Positions 13,330-20,990 of a stretch of 23,182 nt of DNA are shown here, one piece after another. The DNA is from Desulfovibrio sp. (GTDB lineage Bacteria; Desulfobacterota; Desulfovibrionia; Desulfovibrionales; Desulfovibrionaceae). Where the stretch lies: assembly GCA_031281815.1 (NCBI GenBank), contig JAITEY010000076.1:1-23182 (forward strand), written 5' to 3'. Position numbers and translations under genes: made by a program. Under the pieces are notes generated by a model. That model worked only from the letters and a program-made list of their open reading frames with translations. It made no database searches and had not been told where the DNA came from. How positions within the stretch are numbered: position 1 is the stretch's first letter; each line of letters opens with the position of its first letter.

Positions 13330-14799
13330 TCAGGGCATGGGCGCCGTCAGTGTGAAGACCCAGTTTCGCCCGGCGGGGTCGTACCCCGCGCCGGCTTCCA
13401 TGTATTCGGCGCCCATCAGGTTGAGGCAGCGGTTTTCGATGACGAGCCAGCTATGCAGGACACCTTCCGCCGTGCCGTCCATGTGCGCGATGTTCTCAGC
13501 CGCGAAAGACCAGATATAGCCGGCGGCGGTCAGCCGTTGTCCCAGGGTGACGCCGTCGGGGGTGGTGCTGGAGAAAAAGCGTCCGGCCGTCATTGCCGCC
13601 GCGTGCCGTTGCGCGAGGGCCGAAACGGCGGGATTTTCCGCCAACGGCGGCGCGGGCGTCGCGGGGGTGTCTCCGCAACGGCGACCCGCGGCCCGTGCGC
13701 TGTTGACCAAGCTGAACAGTCTCGCCGCCTCGGGTCTGCCTGCTTCCGTCCCGGCGCGTCCGGCGGCCCGGCGCGCCGGGTCCGTTGCTCCGGCGGGCGC
13801 GGCGTACCCCCGACCTGTTCCATAGGAGGGCGCATCGGCGCTTTGCCCGCTTCCGTAAGGTTGTGCGCCGGCCCCTTGCCCTGACGGATCCTGCCGGTCC
13901 GACGGGGTGTGATCGGGGGCGATATACACAAGGGGGTCTTCAGCCGGTTGCGGGCGCGTGTCGCGCAACGGGGTCACCCCCGGCCGGGCGGCGCCCGCCG
14001 GCGCACCGTCCGGCGAAAGACGGCGTACGCCGAAAGGACCCGGCGCCGTGGGAGGGACGAAGTCCGTGCCCGCGGGGGCATCGCCGGACGCGGCGTCAAG
14101 CGCGGCGACCGGCGATGCCGCAGGCGGCGCGGGCGGCGCGTCCGGCGGAAGCGCCGGGGTACCGGGAAAAAATTTCACCGACCCTACAGGTCGGCCTGCC
14201 GCATCCGTGCTGACGCGGCCGACCGGGACCGGATCAGCCGGCTCCCGTTCTTCGGGGCGTATGCGCGCGTGTGACGGTCCGTAGGCGTTTTCGCCCGCGC
14301 GCCTGTCGGGAGCGGAGGGCGCAGCCGGCAAAGGCGCTGCCGTTCCCGCGGCCGGTGCGACCGGAGACGCCGGTTCGGGCGGGACAGGCGCGCCGGACAG
14401 AATCACGGTCCATCGTCCGTTTTTGCCTGCCGCGCCGACGTAGCGGTAGTCCGCGCCCATGAGCGCAGGACATTGACGGGCGGCCAGAGCATTGAAAATC
14501 TGCTGCGGGGTGTTGCCCTCGGCGGTCAGGTAGACAGCGCCGCCCGCTTCCGTTCGGACTGTGGGCGAAAGGCTTTCCACGTTTTTGCGGGCCTCGGCGC
14601 GCAGGGCTTCGGACGGCATGAGGCTCGGAGCCTCGGGCACGGCCCGGCCCGCGCAGGTCTTTGTGACCCGGCGCTGCATTTCAATCAGGTAATACAGCAC
14701 GGTATGGTCGTCGGACAGTCCGGCGGCGGATGCCGCCGCCGCGCAGAACAGCGTTGCGCACACGACGGAGGCAACCAGCGTCAATCCGAACCTGAACAT
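13330..14799 (-). CDS. Secreted CAP/SCP-domain protein with Pro-rich linker and degenerate N-terminal CAP-like unit
   Basis: The ATG at 14799 has AAAGG 9 bases upstream and opens a signal peptide (MFRFGLTLVASVVCATLF, cleavage near ASA-AG), giving 489 aa. The frame upstream of it lacks these signals. The C-terminal 133 residues (357-489) form a CAP domain: LFSLVNSARAAG, AENIAHMDG, SWLVIENRCLNLMGAEYMEA and NWVFTLTA. Both usual cavity histidines appear replaced: FFSSTTPDG where FSHxxPDG is common, and ENR where HR is common. Residues about 28-115 look like a decayed second copy (QCPALMGADYRYVG, RWTVILSG). The 240 residues between are rich in Pro, Ala and Gly. It is probably periplasmic or surface-located; the role is unknown. 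It is first in a likely operon with the kinase and DUF721 gene. Confidence 0.8.
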   Translation of the reverse strand: MFRFGLTLVASVVCATLFCAAAASAAGLSDDHTVLYYLIEMQRRVTKTCAGRAVPEAPSLMPSEALRAEARKNVESLSPTVRTEAGGAVYLTAEGNTPQQIFNALAARQCPALMGADYRYVGAAGKNGRWTVILSGAPVPPEPASPVAPAAGTAAPLPAAPSAPDRRAGENAYGPSHARIRPEEREPADPVPVGRVSTDAAGRPVGSVKFFPGTPALPPDAPPAPPAASPVAALDAASGDAPAGTDFVPPTAPGPFGVRRLSPDGAPAGAARPGVTPLRDTRPQPAEDPLVYIAPDHTPSDRQDPSGQGAGAQPYGSGQSADAPSYGTGRGYAAPAGATDPARRAAGRAGTEAGRPEAARLFSLVNSARAAGRRCGDTPATPAPPLAENPAVSALAQRHAAAMTAGRFFSSTTPDGVTLGQRLTAAGYIWSFAAENIAHMDGTAEGVLHSWLVIENRCLNLMGAEYMEAGAGYDPAGRNWVFTLTAPMP

Positions 14800-14981
14800 G
14801 TTTACCGGCCTTTTTACGCCCGCCCGACCTGTTTGTTCACGCACTGCCCGCTTCCCTCCCGTACGGAAGGAAGAGGCGCCGAAAGGGTAGTACAGCGTTG
14901 CGGGGCGGCCGGAAAACTTTCTCCGACAGGGAGGATGCAAAGCATACAAGAATTTTTGATCAACCGCGCCGCGTTGTCGTG

Positions 14982-15010
14982 TTGACGAGCCCAAGTGTGC
15001 CAAGTATAGC
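14982..15010 (+). promoter_or_regulatory. Sigma-70-type promoter for the TPR-phosphate operon
   Basis: TTGACG (14982-14987) and TATAGC (15005-15010) are separated by exactly 17 bases. This is the best -35/-10 pair I see in the window. It points rightward to the genes at 15178-18419, with a leader of about 160 bases. It shares bases with an opposing promoter. Confidence 0.6.
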
Positions 15011-15031
15011 TTGTTCGCCGGCGGAACGCAA
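15003..15031 (-). promoter_or_regulatory. Opposing promoter for the CAP-kinase operon
   Basis: On the minus strand TTGCGT (15026-15031) and TATACT (15003-15008) are 17 bases apart. The -10 matches consensus at five of six positions and overlaps the plus-strand -10 by four bases. Transcription would run toward the CAP gene at 14799 with a leader of about 200 bases. Confidence 0.5.
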
Positions 15032-15046
15032 GGCAGGCGTTTTTTT
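15025..15046 (+). terminator. Short hairpin with T-run just after the promoter, possible attenuator
   Basis: AACGC (15025-15029) pairs with GCGTT (15037-15041) across 7 bases and is followed by a T-run to 15046. It begins within about 10 bases of the predicted start of the rightward transcript, so it could terminate early or attenuate. The 5-bp stem is weak. The remaining 14800-15177 sequence shows no gene. Confidence 0.35.
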
Positions 15047-15177
15047 GTGTGCGGCGCGCTGGACGGTCCTCGTGCGCCGCAGCGTTCAAAGCGGCGTACT
15101 CCGCGGAGCTTTTTGCCTGCGGCTTGACGCGGTTTCCCGCGTTTGCTCAACCCGGCGCGGCAACAGGACGGGTCCGC

Positions 15178-15933
15178 GTGAACAGAAAGCGTATCGCTTT
15201 TTTTCTTTGTCTTCTGCTTGCGGCGGCGGCCGCGGCTGACCGGTTCTTCGCGCGTTCGGCAGGGGACGGGCGGACGCCGCAGGGGGAAGCGGCCGAGCGC
15301 TATCTGCGCGCCGTATACATTCTGCAAAGCCTGGGAGGGCCGGCGGCCGAAGAAAAGGAGGACATCCCGTCCCACATCGCGTACTCCGACGAGAGTGAGG
15401 ACCTTCTTCACCATTCCGATAAAATCCTGGTGTTGCAGCGGTCTGCCGAGGAGCTTGCCGCTTTGGGCGGGATATTTCCCAAGGCGGGGCTGTTCGAAGC
15501 GTATGCGCGCATGGGTTTGGGCGAGCATGAGGCGGCGGCGCGCCTGCTCGCCCGCTATGTGGCGGAAAACGAGTACCGGCCTGCATATTATACGTTGCTT
15601 TGCGACAATCTGGCCGAAAGCTCGGATTACATATCCCTGCTGCTGTTCTGCCGGGAATGGAGGGAAAAGGACCCCTCCTGCAACCGGGTTCGGGCGCGTT
15701 ATACGTTGGCCGCCCTGTACAAAACCGGCAACTGCGCGGACGTGACGGCGCAGGCGCGGGCAGAGGCGGCCTGCCTGGGCTGGGAAGCCGAGGTGTATGC
15801 GGCGGGGGCGGCGCAAGCCTGCGGCGACGGCGAAGGCGCCCGCCGCATGTTGCGGAAGGCGGAGAGCGCGGGCGGCGACACCGCGCGCATACAGAGGTTG
15901 TGGGAGCGGCTGCGCGCCGGGCATCCGCTCTGA
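15178..15933 (+). CDS. Membrane-anchored or exported TPR-like protein
   Basis: The frame is open from 15049, but a GTG at 15178 with AGGA 9 bases upstream starts directly at a hydrophobic leader (NRKRIAFFLCLLLAAAAAA), giving 251 aa. The rest is helical with TPR-like repeats, for example KAGLFEAYARMGLGEHEAAA, then ARYTLAALYKTGNCADVTAQ and GDGEGARRMLRKAESAGG. There is no lipobox Cys after the hydrophobic stretch, so it is either a signal anchor or a cleaved signal. It most likely faces the periplasm as a protein-binding scaffold. It is the first gene of a tightly spaced group, 18 bp before a second TPR protein. No family name is recognised. Confidence 0.7.
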   Translation: MNRKRIAFFLCLLLAAAAAADRFFARSAGDGRTPQGEAAERYLRAVYILQSLGGPAAEEKEDIPSHIAYSDESEDLLHHSDKILVLQRSAEELAALGGIFPKAGLFEAYARMGLGEHEAAARLLARYVAENEYRPAYYTLLCDNLAESSDYISLLLFCREWREKDPSCNRVRARYTLAALYKTGNCADVTAQARAEAACLGWEAEVYAAGAAQACGDGEGARRMLRKAESAGGDTARIQRLWERLRAGHPL

Positions 15934-15951
15934 ACACAAAGCAGGTTTTGC

Positions 15952-16752
15952 ATGTCCCGGGAATTGACACGCATCGGTGAAGCTCTGCAAAGGGTCGCGG
16001 CCGACCTGAAGAAAGGCGACGTTATCACCGCGGCGTACGCCGTGCGCAACGGCGCGGACGCCCTTTCGGGCATTCCCATGACCGGCGAAGCATACGGGGA
16101 AATCGAGATGCTGCTGGTCAACGCCTGTGATCGCATGCAGTCCTCTCCGGCGCTTGTGGACATCTTCCCCGAAGGCATACTGTATGTCCCCGGGGAGGAA
16201 CACAATCTTTCGGCGCTTATGGGCCGCCTGCTGCAATCCGTCGAGCCGCAGGGCGGCAGCAACGGCGGACGGGAAAAGGGTCCCTCCACGCGGGATGAAT
16301 TCCTCACCCGCGCCCGCGCCGCTCTGGAGGCCGGAAAAGAAAACGACGCGCGCAACGAGCTTGCCGTTCTGGATGAGTTGTACCCGCAGGACGCCGAACT
16401 GCACCTGGAAACAGGGATGTTGCTTCTGGATTTCGGGCTGACCGCCGAGGCCGTCGCGTATCTGCAGAAAGCCGCGGCGTTGTTGCCGGCCCCGGCCCGC
16501 GTGCTGAACACCCTGGGCGTGACCTTGCGCAGGATGCAGCGTTACGGGGAGTCGGAACAGTATTTTTTACGCGCCGTGCAGGCGGAGGGCGGCGATCCGC
16601 ATCTTTTTTTCAATCTCGGCAGGCTGTATATCGACACCGGGCAATGGAGCAAGGCTGCGGAATGCGCCGAAAAAGCCCTGGCTCTTGATCCGGACTTCGA
16701 ATCCGCCGCAAAAATGCGCGCTTTTGCCGAGCGGGGACTTTCCCGCTCTTGA
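15952..16752 (+). CDS. Cytoplasmic TPR-repeat protein
   Basis: This 266-aa protein lacks a signal or membrane segment. Residues 1-110 form a helical domain (LTRIGEALQRVAADLKKGDV) that I do not recognise. From about 118 come at least three TPR units: FLTRARAALEAGKENDARNE, then ARVLNTLGVTLRRMQRYGES and PHLFFNLGRLYIDTGQWSKA, the last ending EKALALDPDF. TPR proteins mediate protein-protein contacts. It starts 18 bp after the exported TPR gene and 37 bp before the DUF47 gene, so all are probably co-transcribed. The partner is unknown; position suggests, but does not show, a link to phosphate uptake. Confidence 0.85.
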   Translation: MSRELTRIGEALQRVAADLKKGDVITAAYAVRNGADALSGIPMTGEAYGEIEMLLVNACDRMQSSPALVDIFPEGILYVPGEEHNLSALMGRLLQSVEPQGGSNGGREKGPSTRDEFLTRARAALEAGKENDARNELAVLDELYPQDAELHLETGMLLLDFGLTAEAVAYLQKAAALLPAPARVLNTLGVTLRRMQRYGESEQYFLRAVQAEGGDPHLFFNLGRLYIDTGQWSKAAECAEKALALDPDFESAAKMRAFAERGLSRS

Positions 16753-16789
16753 CCGCCGCTCCGGGCCGGCCCGGACAGGAGACCCGTGT

Positions 16790-17416
16790 ATGTTTCATTT
16801 CCTGTTGCCGAAAAGCGCGCCTTTTTTTGCCCTGATGCTGGAGCAGAACGATAAACTTCGCGCTTCGTCCGCCGCCTTGACCGTCATCCTCGAAAACACC
16901 TCGGAGATGGAGCAGCGGCACCGGGAAATCTCCATTCTGGAAGCGGAAGCCGACAAAATACACGCCCGCATCGCCAGGCATCTGTCGCGCAGTTTCATCA
17001 CGCCCATAGACCGGGAAGACATCCTGCGCATCACCAAGGCGCAGGAAGAGGCCATAGACAACCTCTTCAACACGGCAAACAGACTGTATATTTTTGACTT
17101 CCCCCAGATGCGGTTTCCCATGCTCCGGCTCGCGCATGTGTTGCAGGAGATGATTCTGCTGACGGGCTCCATGCTCAGGGGGTTGTCCGAGAAGCGTGAC
17201 AGCCATGAAACGCGGGCCTTTCGCGCCCTGCGCAACGACAGTGAGATGCTTCTGAGTATGGGGCTGGTCGAGCTGCACGACCTGGATTCCCCCACACCGG
17301 CCCGCCTACTTGAGATACTCAAGTGGATACAGGTTTATGACCGGCTGGAATCGGCCGTCGACAGGGTCGTGGAACTGGCCGAAACCATTGATGAAGCCGT
17401 GCTGAAAAATGTTTGA
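16790..17416 (+). CDS. DUF47 family PhoU-like protein
   Basis: The ATG at 16790 has AGGAG 8 bases upstream, giving 208 aa, the usual DUF47 length. It is all-helical with the family pattern: LLPKSAPFFALMLEQNDKL, EAEADKIHARIARHL, then FITPIDREDILRITKAQEEA. The C-terminus reads DRLESAVDRVVELAETIDEA. DUF47 proteins resemble PhoU and are encoded next to PiT transporters, where they are thought to control phosphate transport. Here its last 8 bases overlap the start of the PiT gene, a strong sign of coupled synthesis. No Pho box can be recognised upstream. Confidence 0.93.
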   Translation: MFHFLLPKSAPFFALMLEQNDKLRASSAALTVILENTSEMEQRHREISILEAEADKIHARIARHLSRSFITPIDREDILRITKAQEEAIDNLFNTANRLYIFDFPQMRFPMLRLAHVLQEMILLTGSMLRGLSEKRDSHETRAFRALRNDSEMLLSMGLVELHDLDSPTPARLLEILKWIQVYDRLESAVDRVVELAETIDEAVLKNV

Positions 17417-18419
17417 CGTCCCGCTGTTGCTTATCGCGGTGATAGCCGTCGCCCTGTTGTTCGATTTTACGAACGGAGCGCACGACTGCGCCAATGCCGT
17501 GGCCCCTGTGGTGTCCACGCGGGTGTTGACGCCGCGCGCGGCGATTGTCATGGCGGCTTCGCTGAACCTGCTCGGGGCGTTGCTGGGGGAGGAAGTGGCG
17601 CACACGCTGGGCAGCGGGGTGATACGCCCGGACATCATAGCGGGCAGCCGCATCCTGGTGCCGGGCGCCCTGACCGGGGCCGTCGTCTGGAACGCGCTGA
17701 CCTGGCGCTTCGGCATCCCTTCGTCGTCGTCGCACGCCCTCATAGGGGGACTGATGGGCTCGGCGACGGCTCTGTCCGGTCTTGGGGCAGTCAACACCGT
17801 TTCCGTTGCGGAAAAGGTGCTGCTGCCCCTTGTTCTTTCTCCGATGTCCGGGTTTGTCGCGGGCTTTATCCTGATGAGCGGGATCAACCTGTTGTTCTGC
17901 CGCGTCGTGCGCAGTCGCGCCATGCATTTTTTCCGCAGGGCGCAGATTGTTTCCTGCGGCTGTATGGCCTTGAGTCACGGTTTGAACGACGCGCAGAAGA
18001 CCATGGGGATTATCGCGCTGGCCCTTGTGGTTTTCGGACAGGAGGAAGTCTTTCGGGTGCCGTTGTGGGTCAAGCTGGCCTGTTCCCTGACCATGGCCGC
18101 AGGCACGGCCGTGGGCGGCTGGAGCATCGTGAAGACCATGGGACAGAAGATTTTCAGGCTTGAGCCGGCGCACGGTTTCACGGCCGAGTTGTCGGCCGCG
18201 GCGGTGATCGGCGGAGCCTCGCTGCTCGGCGCGCCGGTCAGCACAACGCACACCATTACCACGGCCATTTTCGGGGTCGGGTCTTCCACGCGGTTGTCTG
18301 CCGTGCGCTGGGGCATAGCGGGCAACCTGCTCACGGCCTGGGCGCTCACCCTGCCGGCCTCCGCCTGCGTAGGCGCGTCGGCCGCGCTTCTGCTCAAATT
18401 CTTCTTCGGGGAGTGGTGA
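17409..18419 (+). CDS. pit: PiT-family inorganic phosphate transporter
   Basis: The 336-aa membrane protein has about ten hydrophobic helices and two inverted signature blocks. The N-terminal one is FDFTNGAHDCANAVAPVVST; the C-terminal one is SHGLNDAQKTMGI with GAPVSTTHT. GIPSSSSHALIGG is the internal conserved loop. PiT carriers import metal-phosphate with protons or sodium across the inner membrane, at low affinity and without ATP. Its ATG lies inside the DUF47 gene with an 8-base overlap. The length fits the short bacterial PiT type rather than the roughly 500-residue PitA of E. coli. It appears complete and ends the operon. Confidence 0.95.
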   Translation: MFDVPLLLIAVIAVALLFDFTNGAHDCANAVAPVVSTRVLTPRAAIVMAASLNLLGALLGEEVAHTLGSGVIRPDIIAGSRILVPGALTGAVVWNALTWRFGIPSSSSHALIGGLMGSATALSGLGAVNTVSVAEKVLLPLVLSPMSGFVAGFILMSGINLLFCRVVRSRAMHFFRRAQIVSCGCMALSHGLNDAQKTMGIIALALVVFGQEEVFRVPLWVKLACSLTMAAGTAVGGWSIVKTMGQKIFRLEPAHGFTAELSAAAVIGGASLLGAPVSTTHTITTAIFGVGSSTRLSAVRWGIAGNLLTAWALTLPASACVGASAALLLKFFFGEW

Positions 18420-18522
18420 GCTGTATAGAGCTATAGTGATGCACACCCTGATATTCTTTCTGAGCGGCGGAATGACGTACATGCGCCGGGCAGCGACGGG
18501 AAATTCTTTTCCTGCCGGTCCC

Positions 18523-18551
18523 TTGCCTGGAGCCGGCGACTCTGGTATGAG
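18523..18551 (+). promoter_or_regulatory. Candidate promoter of the S1-domain gene
   Basis: TTGCCT (18523-18528) and TATGAG (18546-18551) are 17 bases apart. A TGG just before the -10 resembles an extended -10. The leader to the ATG would be about 40 bases, with AAGGA 7 bases before the start. Confidence 0.4.
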
Positions 18552-18595
18552 CAGTCAGCTTTCGGCAGACAAGGAAACACTAAAAGGAATTTCTG

Positions 18596-20359
18596 ATGAG
18601 TCCTGATGAACCGTCCTGTTCCGTCGCGGCGGAAGAGGCTCCTGCGGCGCCGGAGCCCGCGTCCTCGCCTGTTCCGGAACGCGCCCCGGAAAATGCGCCG
18701 GACAGCTGTCCTGCAACGACTTCCGTCGCCCCGGAAAGCCGGGAAAACGCGCCTTCTGAAAGCGTCCCGGAGAATGTGCCTGCGTCCTGCCCCGCAACCT
18801 CTCCCGTTGCTCGTGCAGGCGGGGAAAAGGCTGCCCCGGAGGAAAGCCGGGAAGACGCGCCTTCCGACAGCGTCCCGGCAGCTTCCCCGGATGCCTATCC
18901 TTCAGCGTCTGAAAGCCCGGAAGACGCCGAACCGTCCTTTGCTGAATTGCTGGCCCGACAGGAAGACAGTGAGGACTCACGCAGCCTTCTTGAACCGGGT
19001 CGCCGCGTCAGCGTGCGCGTGGTGGCCGTGACGGCCGACACCATCTTCGTCAGTACAGGGTCCAAAGTCGACGGCATCGTGGACCGCGAGGAAATGGAAA
19101 CCGACGGCGAACTGCGCTGTCAAGTCGGCGATATGCTTGACCTGTATGTGGTCACCGTCAGTCCTCATGAAGTGAAACTTTCCCGCATCCTGCGCGGCTC
19201 GGGCAGCTTGAGCGCACTTGAGGATGCGCGCGAAGCCGGGCTCCCCGTGGAAGGCAAGGTCATAGGACAGGTCAAGGGAGGCTACGCCGTGGAGGTGATG
19301 AAGCGGCGCGCCTTCTGTCCGTTGAGCCAGATGGATGTGCGCCCGACGGACGACCCCGGGACGCATACGGGCAAACTCTACGCTTTTCTGATAACCCGGC
19401 TGGAAAAAGGCGGGCGCAACATCGTGCTTTCGCGCCGCGCCCTGATGGAGCGGGAGCAGGCGGAAGCGCTGGAATCTCTGCTGGCTGAGATGCATGAAGG
19501 CGACGTGCGCGAAGCCGTCGTCACCCGCCTTGCTCCCTTCGGCGCCTTTATGGAACTCGCGCCCGGCGTTGAAGGCATGGCCCATATCTCCGAACTGTCG
19601 TGGTCCCGCGTGGGCCGGTCCGATGAAGCCGTCGACGTCGGCGACCGCGTGCGCGTCAAGATACTCGGCATCAAAGAAGCGGGGAAAGGCCCGCGTATTT
19701 CTCTCTCCTTGCGTCAGGCGACCGGCGACCCCTGGCTGGACGCAGGCGAACGGTTTGCGCCCGGTTCAGTCGTCGACGGCAAGGTGACCCGCACGGCACC
19801 TTTCGGGGCGTTCGTGGAAGTGGCGCCGGGTCTGGAAGGGCTGGTGCATCTCTCGGAGCTTTCCTATGAAAAACGGGTTGCCAAGCCGGAAGAAATTGTG
19901 ACGCCGGGCGACAGGGTGTCGGTTAAAATCAAAGAAGTTGACGCGGCGAAACGCCGTATTTCCCTCAGTCTGCGCGATGCGGCCGGTGATCCCTGGGCGA
20001 CCGTGCGCGAAATCCTGCCTTTGGACGCCGACCTAACGGGCACGGTGGAAAAACGCGCCCCCTTCGGATTTTTCGTGACCTTGTCGCCGGGTATTTCCGG
20101 CCTGCTCCCCAATGCGGTTGTTCACGCCTCCCCGATGCGCAAGAGTTTGGAACGCCTGGCTCCCGGCGATGCCGTCAAGGTGCGCGCCAGGGAAATCGAC
20201 GTGGAGAAGCGCCGCATTTCCCTCGTGCCGGCCGGGGATGCGGAAGAGACAATCCCGAACAAGGATTGGAAAAAGCATGCGCCCAAAACCCCGCCCGCTC
20301 CGGCGACAGGCACTCTGGGTCTTGCTCTGCAGGCGGCCCTGAGAAAGAAAAAAGCATAG
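18596..20359 (+). CDS. Five-S1-domain RNA-binding protein
   Basis: The 587-aa protein starts at an ATG with AAGGA 7 bases upstream. Residues 1-120 are rich in Pro, Ala, Glu and Ser and probably disordered, with internal repeats. Five S1 (OB-fold) domains follow at about 135-197, 216-281, 301-373, 388-461 and 475-545. Domains 3 and 4 are closest to consensus, with APFGAFMELAPGVEGMAHIS and APFGAFVEVAPGLEGLVHLS. The tail is basic (ALRKKKA). The last three domains resemble ribosomal protein S1, but domains 1 and 2 are divergent and the acidic N-terminal extension is unlike RpsA. It probably binds mRNA or rRNA in the cytoplasm, either as the S1 of this organism or as a second S1-type factor; the latter seems likelier. 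Confidence 0.85.
   Translation: MSPDEPSCSVAAEEAPAAPEPASSPVPERAPENAPDSCPATTSVAPESRENAPSESVPENVPASCPATSPVARAGGEKAAPEESREDAPSDSVPAASPDAYPSASESPEDAEPSFAELLARQEDSEDSRSLLEPGRRVSVRVVAVTADTIFVSTGSKVDGIVDREEMETDGELRCQVGDMLDLYVVTVSPHEVKLSRILRGSGSLSALEDAREAGLPVEGKVIGQVKGGYAVEVMKRRAFCPLSQMDVRPTDDPGTHTGKLYAFLITRLEKGGRNIVLSRRALMEREQAEALESLLAEMHEGDVREAVVTRLAPFGAFMELAPGVEGMAHISELSWSRVGRSDEAVDVGDRVRVKILGIKEAGKGPRISLSLRQATGDPWLDAGERFAPGSVVDGKVTRTAPFGAFVEVAPGLEGLVHLSELSYEKRVAKPEEIVTPGDRVSVKIKEVDAAKRRISLSLRDAAGDPWATVREILPLDADLTGTVEKRAPFGFFVTLSPGISGLLPNAVVHASPMRKSLERLAPGDAVKVRAREIDVEKRRISLVPAGDAEETIPNKDWKKHAPKTPPAPATGTLGLALQAALRKKKA
18734..18877 (+). repeat. In-frame repeat in the S1 protein's disordered N-terminus
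   Basis: Bases 18734-18769 and 18842-18877 match at 33 of 36 positions, offset by 108 bp (36 codons). They encode related Glu-Ser-Arg-Glu-(Asn/Asp)-Ala-Pro segments. This shows expansion of the N-terminal extension by recent internal duplication. Confidence 0.8.
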
Positions 20360-20411
20360 TTTCGGCAGGCGCCGGTTCGACGTATGCACGATTGCAACGT
20401 CGGGGAGCGGC

Positions 20412-20990
20412 ATGAGCGAATACAAAATTGAAGTCGAACTTTTCCGGCCGCCGGCAGGGGAATCGCGACAAGTCGCCATGCAGCCGGGGCAGGCCTATGT
20501 GCTCGACTTTGAACCGTATATGGCGGAATTCACGCTGGACGGGGCGGATTTGTATCTCAATTTCGACAACGGCGCCGTCCTGTCCCTGAAAGATTTTATG
20601 ACCGCCGCGGGCGCGGGGGACTTCACACTCCGGCTTCCGGACGGGGTACAGATATCAGGCAAGGACACAGCAGAGTCGCTGACCCTGCCCGTGCAGAGCT
20701 TTCATACCGAGGAGCCGCCGACCCTGCCCGCAGAGGCCGCGCATAGCGTGGAACCGCCGGCCCTGCCTGCGGAGACCTTGCATACCGCCGATCTGCTTGC
20801 GCCCCTGCAGCCGGAACCGGCGTTCTTTGCCGAAGCGCAGGCGGCGCCCCCGGCAAGGGCGGCAGAATCCGCAGGCAAAGAAGCGGAACAGGCAACGCCG
20901 ACCGCGGACATACTTCTGACCGCCTGCGCGCCTGCGTCCGATTACGGCGAACTCCACCCATGGTTGCGCATCTTTCCGGACATACCGTGA
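20412..20990 (+). CDS. Small protein resembling the N-terminal module of type I-secreted adhesins
   Basis: This 192-aa protein starts at an ATG with GGGGAG 4 bases upstream. Residues 1-85 look beta-rich: QVAMQPGQAYVLDFEPYMAE, then FTLDGADLYLNFDNGAVLSL and KDFMTAAGAGDFTLRLPDG. This pattern recalls the N-terminal retention or prefix module of BapA/LapA-like adhesins, but here no repeats or RTX region follow. Residues about 95-170 carry degenerate Pro/Glu-rich repeats built on EPPxLPAE and LHTADLLAP. There is no signal peptide. It could be a truncated adhesin, a stand-alone module or unrelated. The stop overlaps the methyltransferase gene by 31 bases. Confidence 0.6.
   Translation: MSEYKIEVELFRPPAGESRQVAMQPGQAYVLDFEPYMAEFTLDGADLYLNFDNGAVLSLKDFMTAAGAGDFTLRLPDGVQISGKDTAESLTLPVQSFHTEEPPTLPAEAAHSVEPPALPAETLHTADLLAPLQPEPAFFAEAQAAPPARAAESAGKEAEQATPTADILLTACAPASDYGELHPWLRIFPDIP

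Noticed and set aside
14800..16404. Upstream extension of the CAP-domain frame
   Set aside because: The frame is open for over 500 further codons, but the extension runs antisense to the TPR genes. The ATG at 14799 has both a ribosome binding site and a signal peptide.
18489..18514. Possible terminator after the PiT gene
   Set aside because: GGAAA pairs with TTTCC near 18499-18512, but extension needs a 6-base bulge and no T-run follows.
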